Under the pieces are notes generated by a model. It was not told where the DNA came from, ran no database searches, and saw nothing but the letters and a program-made list of their open reading frames with translations. 43,354 bases of DNA from Chromera velia (lineage: Eukaryota > Sar > Chromeraceae): the NCBI GenBank assembly GCA_018398765.1, contig JAHBMJ010000647.1, positions 1-43,354 of the forward strand. The letters run 5' to 3'. Positions 1 to 10,212 of the stretch are shown in pieces (position 1 is the first letter of the stretch; each line of letters begins with the position of its first letter). Made by a program: the position numbers and the translations under genes.

Positions 1-53
1 GACAGGTCTGGTATGCCACCTTTAAGGCAAAGGCAGATGCGGGAAACCTAAAT

Positions 54-866
54 GTGAATGAGAAGAAACTGTTGCTGGTAGGTCACTTTGAAGATCCTGA
101 CCTTATCCTGTGGTGGAATGAAAACTCCACTTCCACCATAACTTCAGACGAGGTTGACACCTTGTTCCTGGAAGCGCATGGAAGCACCGGTGTGACACAG
201 GCGCACGCCGTCTACGGCATGGCTGACGTGCGGCTGAACCTCGGAGATGACTATGACAAATTCGTTGAACGCTTCGTTGACGTCTACATCCAGGCAAATC
301 CAAACAGAAGAAGAAACGACAGAATCAGTTCCTTTATCAACGCGCTTTATCCCGAGCTGAGAGAAGAGCTGGAGATAGAATAGATCTACACCGATTGGGA
401 TCAATTGAAGAGGAGAGTCGGGTACCTTTATGCTAAGCAACAGAAGAAAGCAAGGGCTCGAATTGCGGGGCTGCAACAGAGAGACGAGAGAGACGAACTG
501 GCCGAGTTGCGGAAACGGCTCGATCAGCAAGCTGCTCAGATCGCGGCTCTGAGAGGCCGCGGCCGTGGCCGTGGGGGATTCACTGACCGGGGGCGCGGTC
601 GCGGTAGGAGTGGCTTCGGCTATTACCCCGTCTACCCGTCTCCCATGCATGGAGGCCATGCATTCGGCGCGTACGGTCGAGGTGGCTTTAATAGCCACTT
701 CAGAGGGGGACACGGAGGCATGAGAGGAAGAGGAGGCCACTACCAACAGTATGGAGGCAACAACGGTTTCAACAACGGTCCCCCCCGTTGCTACACTTGC
801 AACCAGCCTGGCCACAAGGCCTCCAATTGTCCTATGCAGGGAAACGACCCGGGTAGATTGGCGTAG
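54..866 (+). pseudogene. Gag-like polyprotein with CCHC zinc knuckle (gypsy)
   Basis: One frame runs through these bases with a single in-frame TAG at 381-383. The first part (54-383) is an alpha-helical capsid-like segment with several Trp and acidic residues. After the stop the same frame continues with a charged coiled-coil-like stretch, then an Arg/Gly-rich region (about 555-760) typical of nucleic-acid-binding nucleocapsids, and a CCHC knuckle, CYTCNQPGHKASNC, at about 792-831. The frame ends at TAG 864-866, just after the knuckle, where retroelements usually change frame into pol. The true start is probably left of the window because the frame is open upstream of the first Met. The TAG at 381 is one transition from CAG. 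Function by family: particle assembly and RNA packaging; inactive here. Confidence 0.8.
839..845 (+). promoter_or_regulatory. Candidate -1 ribosomal frameshift heptamer GGGAAAC
   Basis: GGGAAAC fits the X XXY YYZ slippery consensus and is read G GGA AAC in the gag frame, six codons before the gag stop and just after the zinc knuckle. A -1 slip here enters the frame that encodes the protease. That frame has a TAG at 854-856, so this copy could not use it unless that stop arose later. No downstream pseudoknot was modelled. Confidence 0.35.
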
Positions 867-1426
867 AGGTTCCCCAGTCCACCCAGCAGTTTGCGAAGCC
901 TCGTCCTCTCCCGATTCCCCCGTGTGTGCGTGTAGAAAAGAAACATGTAGACTGTGAGCGAGAGGACGACAATGAGAAAGGAAGAGTCCCGAAGTCACAG
1001 GTTTCTCAGTCGCCTGTGTCCTTTCCTTCTCCGGTAAAGCATGCAAACAGACAGATCGACTCTGAACAAGCGAACTCAAAGAAAATAGAGGCAGAGATTG
1101 CAGCAGTAAAGGTCGGCCCCAGGCCTTTCGTGATAATGTTGCTGTTTGGTAAGCCTGTGTCTGTTCTTATTGACACAGGGGCGGAAACTTCGTTCATTGA
1201 TGTGAATACGACTTTGTATGCTGATGCAGATGTCGACAAGCCCACGGTGGGTCTGTCCGCAGTGGAACAGACGGGCGTGTTGGTGGTGGGGGAGATTACA
1301 GCCAAGTTTTCTCACCCTTCCCTGCCGAAAAAAGTATTCCCACACCGCCTGACCGTCACAGAAGATTCGGGGTACGAAGCAGTCTTGGAGCAGGACTTTT
1401 TGAAGCTGTTGGACCCAGTAGTATAG
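857..1426 (+). pseudogene. Retropepsin-like aspartic protease (gypsy pol)
   Basis: In the frame used from about 857 onwards, the active-site motif VLIDTGAETSFID lies at about 1163-1201, the D-T/S-G-A signature of retroviral-type aspartic proteases. A second-half segment ends near 1400 with a Leu-rich strand and G-like turn. The frame stops at TAG 1424-1426, but the same frame continues uninterrupted beyond it to 2057, so this stop is probably secondary (one transition from CAG). The domain lies directly downstream of gag, as expected for gypsy. Its family role is polyprotein cleavage; no activity is expected from this broken copy. Confidence 0.8.
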
Positions 1427-2097
1427 TACCACTACCGTGAAGACCGTCTGGACGTTGCGGACCTCCCCTCCTTCGAGGTCTGGTATGAGGATAGAAGGAA
1501 ACCGATGCGTGTCTCCGCCTTCACATACACGAAAGTCCCCAAAAGAGCGAGGGCTCTTGTGCGTGTGCAGGTTGAGGGGACGGAAGGGGAGAAGACGGTC
1601 ATTTTAAAAAGGAATTACCCGAGGGGGTTTCCGGGACTTGCCATCCCAGACCAAGTAGTAGACGTCAAAGCTGGAGTCGCCACAGTAGAAGTCATGAACA
1701 TCGCCACCAACCTCATCCACTTAGGACCGAATTCACTCCTGACTTTTGCAGAGCTGTTCTCTCGTATGTCGTCCGTCGCCGCAGTCACCACCAATGCTCC
1801 CGCCTCTGCCTACACACAGCAACCGCCGATTCCCAAGAAAGAAGACTCGCCTGTCCCTGCCCCTCCCTCGCAGAAGCTTCCGCCTGTGGATCTCTCTCAC
1901 CTGTTATGCGAATTGAGGGAGAGATACGAGAGGGTCCTTCAAGAATATTTCAATCTCTGGTCTCGCTCTCGTTTCGATATTGGAGAGCTAAGAGTGGATG
2001 GAAAGCCTTTCGAGGTGACCATTCCTACTGGAGATTCCCCTCCCATTCGCTGGAACTAAGACAGAATCCCGTACCACCAGAGAGACGCATGTGAAGT
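1427..2097 (+). pseudogene. Pol linker between protease and deleted reverse transcriptase
   Basis: The protease frame continues past the TAG at 1424 through a region rich in Val, Pro and Ser. It ends with a segment (about 1900-2090) that in gypsy elements leads into the RT fingers: an acidic helix, then a strand containing PPIRWN and, after a TAA at 2057-2059, the tripeptide-like RIPYH. The RT core that should follow, including the YxDD catalytic loop, is absent. The next recognisable residues already belong to RNase H. The TAA is one transition from CAA. I see no other function here. Confidence 0.6.
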
Positions 2098-2523
2098 GTC
2101 TGTGGGAGGCGTGCTCACGCAGATGCAGAGGGGAAGGGAAGTGGTAATTGCGTATGTCAGTAGGGGTTGAGTGCGGCAGAGAAAAATTACAGCCCCACCG
2201 AGAGGGAGGCCTTGGGGGCTGTCTACTGCTGCAAGCAGTGGAGGCATTACCTGTTTGGGGGGGCAGCGTATGTGATCACGGATCATAAACCGAATTTAGC
2301 GATGTCCGACCGCAAAGTAGCGAACAAAAGGGTACACAACTGGGCGTTAGAGTTGCAGGAATACGGGTTGATGTTCGTTCATAAGGCGGGGAAGGAACAT
2401 GTGGACGCAGACGCCGTTTCCCGACAGCCACAGCCTCCCCCGTCTCTTCCCGCCTCCGTAGACAGCGGGGTCCCTTTGTGCCGTCACTGCAATCAGCCTG
2501 CTGATGGTAGCAAGGAGATCTGA
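2098..2523 (+). pseudogene. RNase H domain of gypsy pol
   Basis: The first strand (about 2098-2165, SVGGVLTQMQ) is in the protease/linker frame. The rest is shifted by one and reads LSAAEKNYSPTEREALGAV, then VITDHKPNLA, the standard gypsy RNase H order with the TDHK motif. A Lys/His-rich end follows with the NxxADxxSR-like pattern VDADAVSRQP, at about 2400-2430. The frame shift sits near 2166. The frame then stops at TGA 2521-2523 and continues open afterwards, so that stop is a candidate CGA-to-TGA change. Family role: degradation of the RNA strand of the RNA/DNA hybrid. Confidence 0.85.
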
Positions 2524-3758
2524 TCTGGCATGGCTGCCGCCCTGGCAGGTGTGCAGGCAGGTGTGTCCCCTTTGCAGGTTGAGAGGGGCTTTCTGGACCG
2601 TGTGAGGGAGGAGTTACCGAGAGACCCCTTGTTGAAAGATCATTTCAAATACTTTGCAGAGGGGGTGTTGCCTCGGGAAGCAAAGAAGGCGAAGCAAATT
2701 CTGTTGGAGGAAAGTGCGTTTGAAGAGAGAGGAGGTTTGTTGTACAGGTACGAAGGAAGGGGGACAGAAAGGAAAGAACAGTTGGTGGTGCCTGAGACGT
2801 GCAGAAAGACGGTTATGGTGATGAATCACGATCACCAGTTAGGGGGGCACCCAGGGGTAAATCGGCTGACAGAGAAGACTCTCCTACACTTCTGGTGGCC
2901 AGGTTTGAGAGCAGACGCGCGAGGGAGTGGGTCGCTTCCTGCCGAGAATGCAAAGAGAGGCTCAAGCCGAAAGCAAAGAGAGCACCCCAGACTGTGCCCG
3001 TGCTTCCCCGTCCTTGCCAATGGCACACACTTGGCATTGATGTGTCAGGGCCCTTTCCGACAAGCAGGAGGGGAAACAGATTTGTGCTCGTTGTGACAGA
3101 CCATTTTGGAAAGGATGTGGAGACGTTTGCCCGCCCTGAGCTGCCCGCTCATGTCGTAGCACAGATTCTGGTCGATGAGATTTTCTACAAGCATGGTCCC
3201 TTTGAGGTTCTCCTCTCAGATAGGGGAACGAATTTCCTGGCAGAAATCGTGAGTGAGGTGTTAAAGATTTTGAGAGTGAGGAGGAAGGTAACAGCAGGGT
3301 ACCACCCTCAGTGCGCAGGACTGACAGAAAGATACAATCAGACGTGGGAGCAAGGGGTTGGAAAGCAGTTGAGAGCAGAGAACGAGCTTGATTGGGATCT
3401 GTATTTGCAGCCCTTCAATTTCTCATACCGGATGACCCCGCATTCCGAGACTGGATTGACCCCATTCCAGTTGACCCATGGGTATGAGCCGACCCATATG
3501 CTGCGAGTAGAGCCCGTCTCGTCAGAGACCCGTTCCCCTCCAGTGGCTTACAACGACTACTACAGCGTGATCCGTCAGAACAGGTTGGAGTTGATTGAGA
3601 CGGCACGAGCGAGGATGGAGAAATCGAGGCAAGAGAGAGAGTGGAAGAACCTGCCCCCTTGGAAGAGCAAATTTAGAGTGGGGGATCAGGTGTTGGTGCA
3701 AAAGCCTGTCAATCCGCTCACAGGCAGAGTGGATGGAGGAAAGTTTACAGAAAAGTGA
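2524..3758 (+). pseudogene. Gypsy integrase with zinc-binding and DDE core domains
   Basis: The HHCC zinc domain is visible: [10 protein letters not shown] at about 2828-2857 and CREC near 2942-2953. The DDE core follows in a frame shifted by one near 2910. Catalytic residues read from GIDVSGP (about 3037), LSDRGTNF (about 3217) and GLTERYNQT (about 3320). The C-terminal GPY/F-like module begins near 3660 with FRVGDQVLV and is cut by TGA 3756-3758 at a spot where gypsy integrases normally have Trp in a K-W-x-G-P/I-Y context. That stop is a TGG-to-TGA transition. The frame continues for about 40 codons beyond it. Family role: insertion of element cDNA into the genome. Confidence 0.9.
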
Positions 3759-4249
3759 GAAGGGATTTATCTGGTTGTTTCCTTTCCGGATGGGCGGCCC
3801 CACAATGCTGTTGTCAGGCAGTTGGGGGGAGGAAAGAGCATGACGATCTGGAGTTATGGAGGATGGCAAAGGAAGTGAGAGAGGAGATGAAGGGGAGAAG
3901 GAGAGAGGAGAGAGAAATAGAGGAAGAGAGAGAGAAAAGCAAGAGAGCGGCGTCAGAGTCCGCATCGAATGTGATTGACGAGCTTGGCCTTGGAGAAGAG
4001 TGGCCGAGAGATAAGAAACTAGAGAGAGGGGAAGCGCTTCCCGAGTCGATGCAGGAAGAGAAGAGAAGAAAGAGAGTGAGGGCAGTTGAGGTGAAGTCGA
4101 GCAGAGAGAAGGACGGAAAGACGCATTACAGAGTTGTCTACAATGATGGTTCGTTTTTGTGGCTACCAGAGGACGAAGTGGGAGAGCCTGAGTTGGTGAA
4201 TGAATTCGAAAGGAATAAAGAAAGGATTTTGCGTAGACGTGAAGACTGA
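3759..4249 (+). pseudogene. C-terminal tail of gypsy pol, chromo/Tudor-like end
   Basis: A highly charged Glu/Arg/Lys stretch (about 3850-4090), probably a helical linker, is followed by a short globular segment containing YRVVYNDGSFLWLPEDEV. It resembles the small beta-barrel (chromo- or Tudor-like) ends of many Ty3/gypsy integrases, which bind chromatin marks and steer insertion. The resemblance is only in pattern: an aromatic-containing barrel strand, DGS turn and W-x-P. The frame differs from that of the integrase core, so the joint near 3760-3850 is also damaged. It stops at TGA 4247-4249. Confidence 0.45.
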
Positions 4250-4455
4250 CTGTCCGATCCTTCATTCATGTATTCGAACGTTTTCTTTTCTTTTTTCCAC
4301 GCCCTTCCCGCCCGATCTTTTCACGCATGTTGGCAGTGATCTGCAGCTCGTTGCTTGGTTTCTTTGGCTGCTGGGAGCGCCGGTGCAGACCAGAGTCATT
4401 GAGAGAAGTGAAGCAATAAATTGTGCGGGACGCACAATCTTGTGCGGGGTGTGGT

Positions 4456-4718
4456 TGTTACGGACCTTTGGACCTAGGCTCGATTTGGTCCTTAGAGTAA
4501 TATAGAGAATTAATAGCATTAAATACATACTGTAATATAAAGGCATGCACGTCTGTATCTCAGCCTTTGCAATACAGATTGATTGAGCCTGTTAGAAGGA
4601 CCGAGTCTTTCCTGATCGATAGGGAAGGCTCTTGTGTGTCTGACAGATTCTCTGTATGTAGAACTTGTGGGTGAGTTGATTCCTAAGTTCTAGAGAGCTT
4701 AAACTAGAACAGTACACA
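4456..4718 (+). repeat. Candidate 3' LTR of the gypsy element
   Basis: The segment begins TGTTAC after a G-rich stretch that could be a polypurine-tract remnant, and ends near GTACACA. It contains a TATA-like ATATAAAGG at about 4534. It lies 0.2 kb after the end of pol and is non-coding. Both ends are guesses because the 5' LTR is not in the window. Confidence 0.3.
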
Positions 4719-4862
4719 AAGTTTGCCAAAAATGAGTTTGAAATTCTAGATGGTTCGTGAGATCGAAAAACCTATTGTCGGGAAACTTAAAACTGTATGG
4801 TCGGCATTGGTCGCTCTTGTGGATGTGTGGGCCGCGGCTGTGCGCCGCCGCCGGGTCGTAGG

Positions 4863-5166
4863 CTGCATGCATGGGCGCGCCACGTATGAAGCCTGCATGC
4901 ATGCATGATAAGAAAACCGTATGCATGCATGCATGATCGATCTGTATCGCGCCCTCGGAGGGCAGTTCGGCTTTTTGTTGAGCGTCAAAAGGCCCCAGAA
5001 TTAAAAAAAAAACATTCCCACGAAAGTATATGGAGACGCCGGCCGGCCCGCGGCCCGAAATGGGAAAACGCGTGCATGGTCCGAGAAAAGCGAGGCACTC
5101 ATCCACAGGCAGCGTGTCACAAAAGTATGCATTTATTTCCATGCAAGCCGCATGCATGCATGCATA
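4863..5166. promoter_or_regulatory. TGCATGCA-rich upstream region of the EF-hand gene
   Basis: Runs of the palindrome TGCATGCA occur at about 4863-4872, 4894-4908, 4920-4934 and 5150-5164, with single TGCAT cores near 5073 and 5127. They begin about 510 bp and end about 210 bp before the ATG at 5377. TGCATGC-type sites are recognised by ApiAP2 factors in Apicomplexa; use here is inferred from position. The same motif recurs upstream of other genes in the window. Confidence 0.55.
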
Positions 5167-5376
5167 TTTGGATCTGTCTTTTGCTATATGCTTAGCTATA
5201 TAGATCTGTCCGTACGTTCGTTCATGAAACAGGCAAACCTTGAGGGAAAGTCCAGCTTGTGACGACGTTGTTTTCTACTTGGCTTTCACCCCAGCTTTCT
5301 GATCGCTGCAAACGTCGAAGAAAGAACAGAAGAGAAGGGAAGGAAGGAAGGTTCTGGTTCTTCGCACGAACGCACA

Positions 5377-8300
5377 ATGGGGGAGAAGCCTCCACCCTCG
5401 AGGCAGGCTCTCCTCTTGGAGGAGCTCTACTCTCTTCGGAATGAGAAGAAGCAACTTCTTGACTGTATGCTGCTCAAAGAGGAGGTGGACGAGTTCAGGC
5501 AGAAGGTCGGTCAGCTAGACATTCTCAGACTGGCTCCGTCTTCGTCTACATGCACCAACGGTCAATGTACGTATTGTGCGAATGGGTCGCGTCATGTTCC
5601 TCCCTAAGACCTATTTTATCACCTTCTCAGTCCCTCGACCCTGATTGCTTCCTCCCTGTGCAGCTCCAAAGATGCTTTGAGACGCCCCTCGCGGTCTGGC
5701 AGCACACAGACAAGAACCGAGATGGGTCGGTCTATGTATATGTTCAAAGGGCCGGCTGTGTAGACAAACATTTACATTAGCATGAACAAACGGGGAAGTC
5801 GAATCGGGGACCCCTTCTGTTTGTTTGAGATCTGCTGCTTTTCTTCTAATTGTGGGCCCTCAAAGCAATAGGCACTCGCCGCCTTCTCATAACTATCTGG
5901 CTGCATCCTGCACCAAACCCTTCGTTCCTTCCTGTCTGTCTGTTCTTCACTTGCACTCCTCCTCACCTCACGCACACTGACTGCATGCATGGTGGTGCAG
6001 GTGGGTCTCTCGGTGGGAGTTTCAGATTCTGGTCAGGAGCGACTTGGGGATTCCTGAGAAGGCGCTGTCTCGGAGGGCAGTGCACGAACTCTTTCGGATC
6101 TTCGACCTGCACGGAGAGGGAATGCTCAGCAGAGAGGTAGGTACATGGGCGCATAGCGAGCATATAAGAGTGGTCTTTCGGTACATGACATCAGAAGGAC
6201 TTCACCCCGTTCTTGCGCGGGATTATCGCACAGCACAGAGTCATAGCGGGCTCAAGCGGTTCAAATATTGTGATGCATGCAGAAAGTCATATATATAGTG
6301 AACAGTTATTCGGTTGCCTCACCCCCCTCAGGAAAACATTAAAAGAGATTGGACGAATGTGTGGCGCTGCGTTGGGACACGAAAGGAACGGGTGTGCAAA
6401 CAGAAGGATTCGTTCCTGCCTTCTGTTCCTGCAGGACCAGTGTAAGGGCAGCAGATTGTGTGTGTGTATCAATACATACTGCCACACTTTGACAGATGCG
6501 TATGTGCAAGAAATGTAGTCACAGTGGTGCTTGAATGGTTTCTGCAGGATTTCTTTCGCCTTTGCGGTCTATTCAAACAACCCTTTGAGCCGCAAAGGTT
6601 TTGGTCGGACGCAGCTCGGCACAGAAGGAGGGAAGGGGACAGAGAGAGGGGTAGGGGGGGTTCCTGCTCGCCATCTCCTGGAGGTGCTGCGTCGTCTTCC
6701 CTGTCCCCTCAGAGACCCGCCACTGGCTGGGCTGCTGCAGAGGGGGTGGATGGGGGGAGCACGGTTGAATTGATGAGACAGAGGGCATCCTCCAGGGCAG
6801 ACCAGACACTTTCACAAATGCAAACGGAAAACCTGAGGAGACTAAAGGTCAGTCAGTCAGCGTACGCGCCCCTTTGTATGTACATTTCCTTGTGGGGGGA
6901 ATTCATGCGCCACCTCACTTTTGTCTTTGATTCTCTTTCTCGTTCACTCGTGCATCAGCTCGTTTGCAGATTCATTCATTGTTCAAATACTTGCCCGAGG
7001 CCTGATCCATTGAGGGGAAGAAAAATGAAGGAGGTATATCCAATGCGAGGAAAGGTCGGACGAGAGGACGAATAACCGACTGACGTGCTGAGATGCAGAG
7101 TGATTCTCTGCCAGAAGCGCAGACGGTCGTTCTGCCTGTTTGCTTCTTTCTCTGCCTTTCTGTCTGGGAAACAACAAAGCAGCAGAAATTCCCTTGATCC
7201 ATCCTTTCGGCTGACTTCCTCAGCCGTTGATGGGCTTCTTCAATCTTCTCTTATTGGAGGGCTACTCATCTCAAAGAGGAGGAATGCAACTCCAAGTGAA
7301 TTGCCACTGCGTTGGTTGTGTATCCTTCCTGAAAGACTCACTCAGGAGAAGTACTTGCCTGCCTGCTGTGTTTTTCTTTCTGTTCCATGCAGAACGCACA
7401 GGAAGCTCTGGCGTCTCGTCTGGGTTCTCTGTTGGAGACGGCACTGGAAGAGCAGAAGGAGAGGGCAAGGAAGATGGCTGCAGCAGCGGCGCCAGAGGGA
7501 AGTCCAGATCAAGGAGAGGCAATCGATGCCGAAGTGGAAAGGTGAGGAGAGAGGCTCTTCCTGCGATGCAGCTCAGTCATTTACGGTATCTGAGGGTGTT
7601 CATATGCATGCATGTTGCTCTACTGCACGTACACCCCGCAAAACTGTCTGCCTCTCTGTTGGTCTCTTCGAGTCCCTATCCGTCCCCCTGCTGGTCTTCT
7701 TCTCCTCCTCTTCCCTTCTTCCCTTCTTCCGAGGGATCCTTTTTGAGGTGATTGCTTGGTCGAGTCCTCGCGTTCGCATTGGGGGCCGTCTTCTCTTTTC
7801 TTCCCGAGTTCCAAATTGAAGCCACTAGTGATGTATGAAGAGCAGTTGGAATCCACAGCTTTCATTTTTCATCATCATTATTTTGTAGTTTTCACCCTTT
7901 CTCCCTTCTTCCTACCTCTCTTCCTTTCTTTCTGCAGGCTCTTCAGGCTTCTCGTCGAGAAACAACGGCTGAGGCATGCCGGGGCCCGGAAAGACAAAAA
8001 GAGGGCGGCTGCGCTTTTGCGGACAATGTCAGTAATGCAGCCTGTCTTGTCAATTATTGTGTGTGAATGAGTGACATGTTGAATACCTGCCTGCCTGCCT
8101 GCCTGTTCATGCCTGCCGATACATCGTGCGTGTGTCTCGACAACTTGCTGGCTGATTCCATGCAGAGTCCTTTTCTTTTCTTTTCTTTTCGTCGTCCCAG
8201 CTAGGCCGCATGTGGGCTTCTCACTGCGATCAGAATTTCCTTTCACTTCACGCCCACTCCATCTATGTCTTTTCCTTCAAGGTTGTTTTCTCTTGTCCTC

Positions 8301-8932
8301 CCCCCCTGTCCGCAATCAATGAATGCAGAAAGCAAGACAAACGCAAACAGTCCACAGAGACGAAGACCTCAGGAGGAGGGCAGCCCAAAAAAGTACCGCA
8401 GCAACAACCACAAGTGGTGTACCAACAGCAGAAAGGGCCCCTGCCCATCTCGGCTCTCAACCCGATGCAGCAGCAGCGACATCCCTCCAATCAGTCGGCA
8501 CAACAACTTTCCGGGGCCTTCTCCAATGCAAGCAACATCCCCAACCCAAATGCACTGCCCCACAACCCGAACCCCGCACAGTTCCTCATCCCCCCTACAG
8601 GAGCACATGGAGTCCCACCCTTCCCCCCCGGGGCCCAAGGCCTCGGCAGGTCCTCTAGTGCCCCCAACTCTGCAAGGGGGAGAGGGCCCACCCCGTCAGC
8701 ATTCATTCCACAAGCCGGGGCCCCTCAACGACTCCCCCGCGGTCGACCCTTCAGTACTCAGAACAGTCCCATGCCCGCGGGAGGAATGGAGTCGGGTTTC
8801 AGCGCCGTCGGCAGCCCTCCCCGTATGCACCACCCAGGCGGCGCCACCATCCATGCAGGACCAGGCGGGGGTCCATTTCCGGGCCCAGGGTACAGAGGGG
8901 CACGGAATATGTCGGCTCCTATGGCCCTGTAG
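5377..8932 (+). CDS. EF-hand calcium-binding protein with coiled coil and Pro/Gln/Gly-rich tail
   Basis: Proposed exons: 5377-5505, 5664-5725, 6001-6136, 6548-6847, 7393-7541, 7938-8027 and 8329-8932, giving 489 aa. All junction phases agree and all introns are GT-AG. Residues 1-43 form a charged helix. Splicing exon 2 to exon 3 creates a textbook EF-hand loop, DKNRDGWVSRWEF (residues 59-71, ligands D59, N61, D63, S67, E70). A second, weaker loop, DLHGEGMLSRED (99-110), spans the next junction and has Asp instead of Glu at position 12. Residues 210-290 are Glu/Lys/Arg-rich and coiled-coil-like. The last exon is low-complexity Pro/Gln/Gly/Asn. The first intron is the least certain because several donors are possible. 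It is probably a cytosolic calcium sensor or scaffold; I do not recognise the family. It ends at TAG and has TGCATGCA clusters upstream. Confidence 0.7.
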
Positions 8933-9630
8933 CTATACCGCGAGAGGAAATCGATAACATTGAAACTAGGACACATCGATAATCTTAGCCTTTGAAGGGA
9001 GGGTCAGGGCGATGATCGACGCCCAGGCCCGGGGAGGGACGTTCATCTGAAGGTCCGGCCGATCGATTCTCGTGCATACACACGAAGGACCACCCACACC
9101 AGCAAGCATGCGTGCATTCTGTATGCAGAGAATCGGTGATACATGCATGTGTACCCAGAAGCAGAGACGCTTCCCGGTCGCTTCATGCCAGTGATGCTGG
9201 AAGCCATGCGGGCTGAAATGTATGGCGTCCCCTGGTCAGCAGTCCTAACTTTGAATTAAGTGATACCAGTTGATTCTCAAGCGTTTGACCACAAGCAGGC
9301 GGTGTGCAGATGATGGTTTGGCAATGATGGGCAGTCAAACTCGTATGAGAACGACAACACTCTTTACTACGCGTTTATAGGTATGTTGGTATCATACTAA
9401 GTATTAGTAGCCGGCTTTGTGCAATTATAATAGTTCTGTTATTAATGTATTTTCTAATGTTTTTATATTTTTTTCTATATTACATTAAATTAAATTTTAT
9501 AACATATTTAGTAACATAGTTTAAAATTAGAAAGTGTACTAAACATCACAAAAAAAAATGTTAGTGAATGTGTTAACGTTACTAATGTTTAGACTAATGT
9601 ACCAATCAAAAATATACACCAATCCTGTAG

Positions 9631-9711
9631 TGTTACACAAAGTTAAATGTGTAACAATTATACCTCTAACTCCCCAGGCCCCCCCTTGTTACACATAAAA
9701 GTGTGTAACAA
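9631..9711. repeat. Two adjacent small hairpins built on TGTTACACA
   Basis: TGTTACACA (9631-9639) pairs with TGTGTAACA (9648-9656). TTGTTACACA (9686-9695) pairs with TGTGTAACAA (9702-9711). Loops are 6-8 bases. A degenerate third copy, GTGTGCAACAATT, follows near 9716. They may be remnants of a small transposon terminus. Confidence 0.6.
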
Positions 9712-9908
9712 TTAGTGTGCAACAATTCTAGATAAATCTACCGTTTCTGTCATGGCACTCCCCTACTCCCGTCTTTGCTTTTTTTACTAGTACCTCTACT
9801 TCAAGTGCTCAAAAGTTCTCCCTGCCACGTTGCTGACAACACCATGGCTCCAAAAGCAGCACCCTCAAACTGTCTTGAAGAAGAAGAAGAAGAAAAGGAT
9901 GAAATGTT

Positions 9909-10066
9909 GAATTAATACATACTAAAGTGTGTAATAATGCATCCCTAAAAGTGATAGTCTGAATTAATGCACACTAAAGTGTGTACTTAATGCATTCCTA
10001 AAAGTGATAGTTTGAATTATTGCATATTAAAGTGTGTACTAATTCATTCATCAAAATTCTATTAAA
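9909..10066 (+). repeat. About 52-bp tandem repeat, three copies
   Basis: Units start at 9909, 9961 and 10014. Each begins GAATTA and carries the core CTAAAGTGTGTA or TTAAAGTGTGTA, then an AT-CATTCCTAAAAGTGATAG-like segment. The third unit is degraded at its end. Confidence 0.75.
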
Positions 10067-10212
10067 ATATATAATAAAATTAACAATGTATAACAAAACA
10101 TTTTGAAAAAAATGATTGTGTAACCCTACAAGATTCGTGTAATCAAGAAAAACAAACTTGATTTCAATGTGTTTGTTCCTATCAATAGGCTATGAGAAGT
10201 GGTAATGGCTCT

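Larger units (their letters stand above)
1..4718 (+). mobile_element. Degenerate Ty3/gypsy LTR retrotransposon, 5' end outside the window
   Basis: Order on the plus strand is gag with a zinc knuckle, retropepsin-like protease, a pol linker, RNase H, integrase and a basic/acidic tail. That order (PR, RT, RH, IN) is the Ty3/gypsy order. The reverse transcriptase core is missing: sequence jumps from the region that normally precedes the RT fingers (about 2060-2090) to the first RNase H strand (about 2095). The 5' LTR and start of gag lie left of position 1. The copy is dead: at least five in-frame stops, a gag-to-pol frame change and two further frame changes (near 2166 and 2910). Several stops can be explained by a single transition. 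No partner LTR is visible, so the right boundary rests only on a candidate TG...CA-type LTR. Confidence 0.85.
8933..10212. other. AT-rich intergenic region, no gene seen
   Basis: After the EF-hand gene the sequence becomes AT-rich with frequent stops in all frames. I see no coding signature. It contains two small inverted repeats and a three-copy tandem repeat, listed separately. Confidence 0.6.

Noticed and set aside
144-1079. 311-codon minus-strand frame
   Set aside because: Antisense to gag and protease, which have recognisable motifs on the plus strand.
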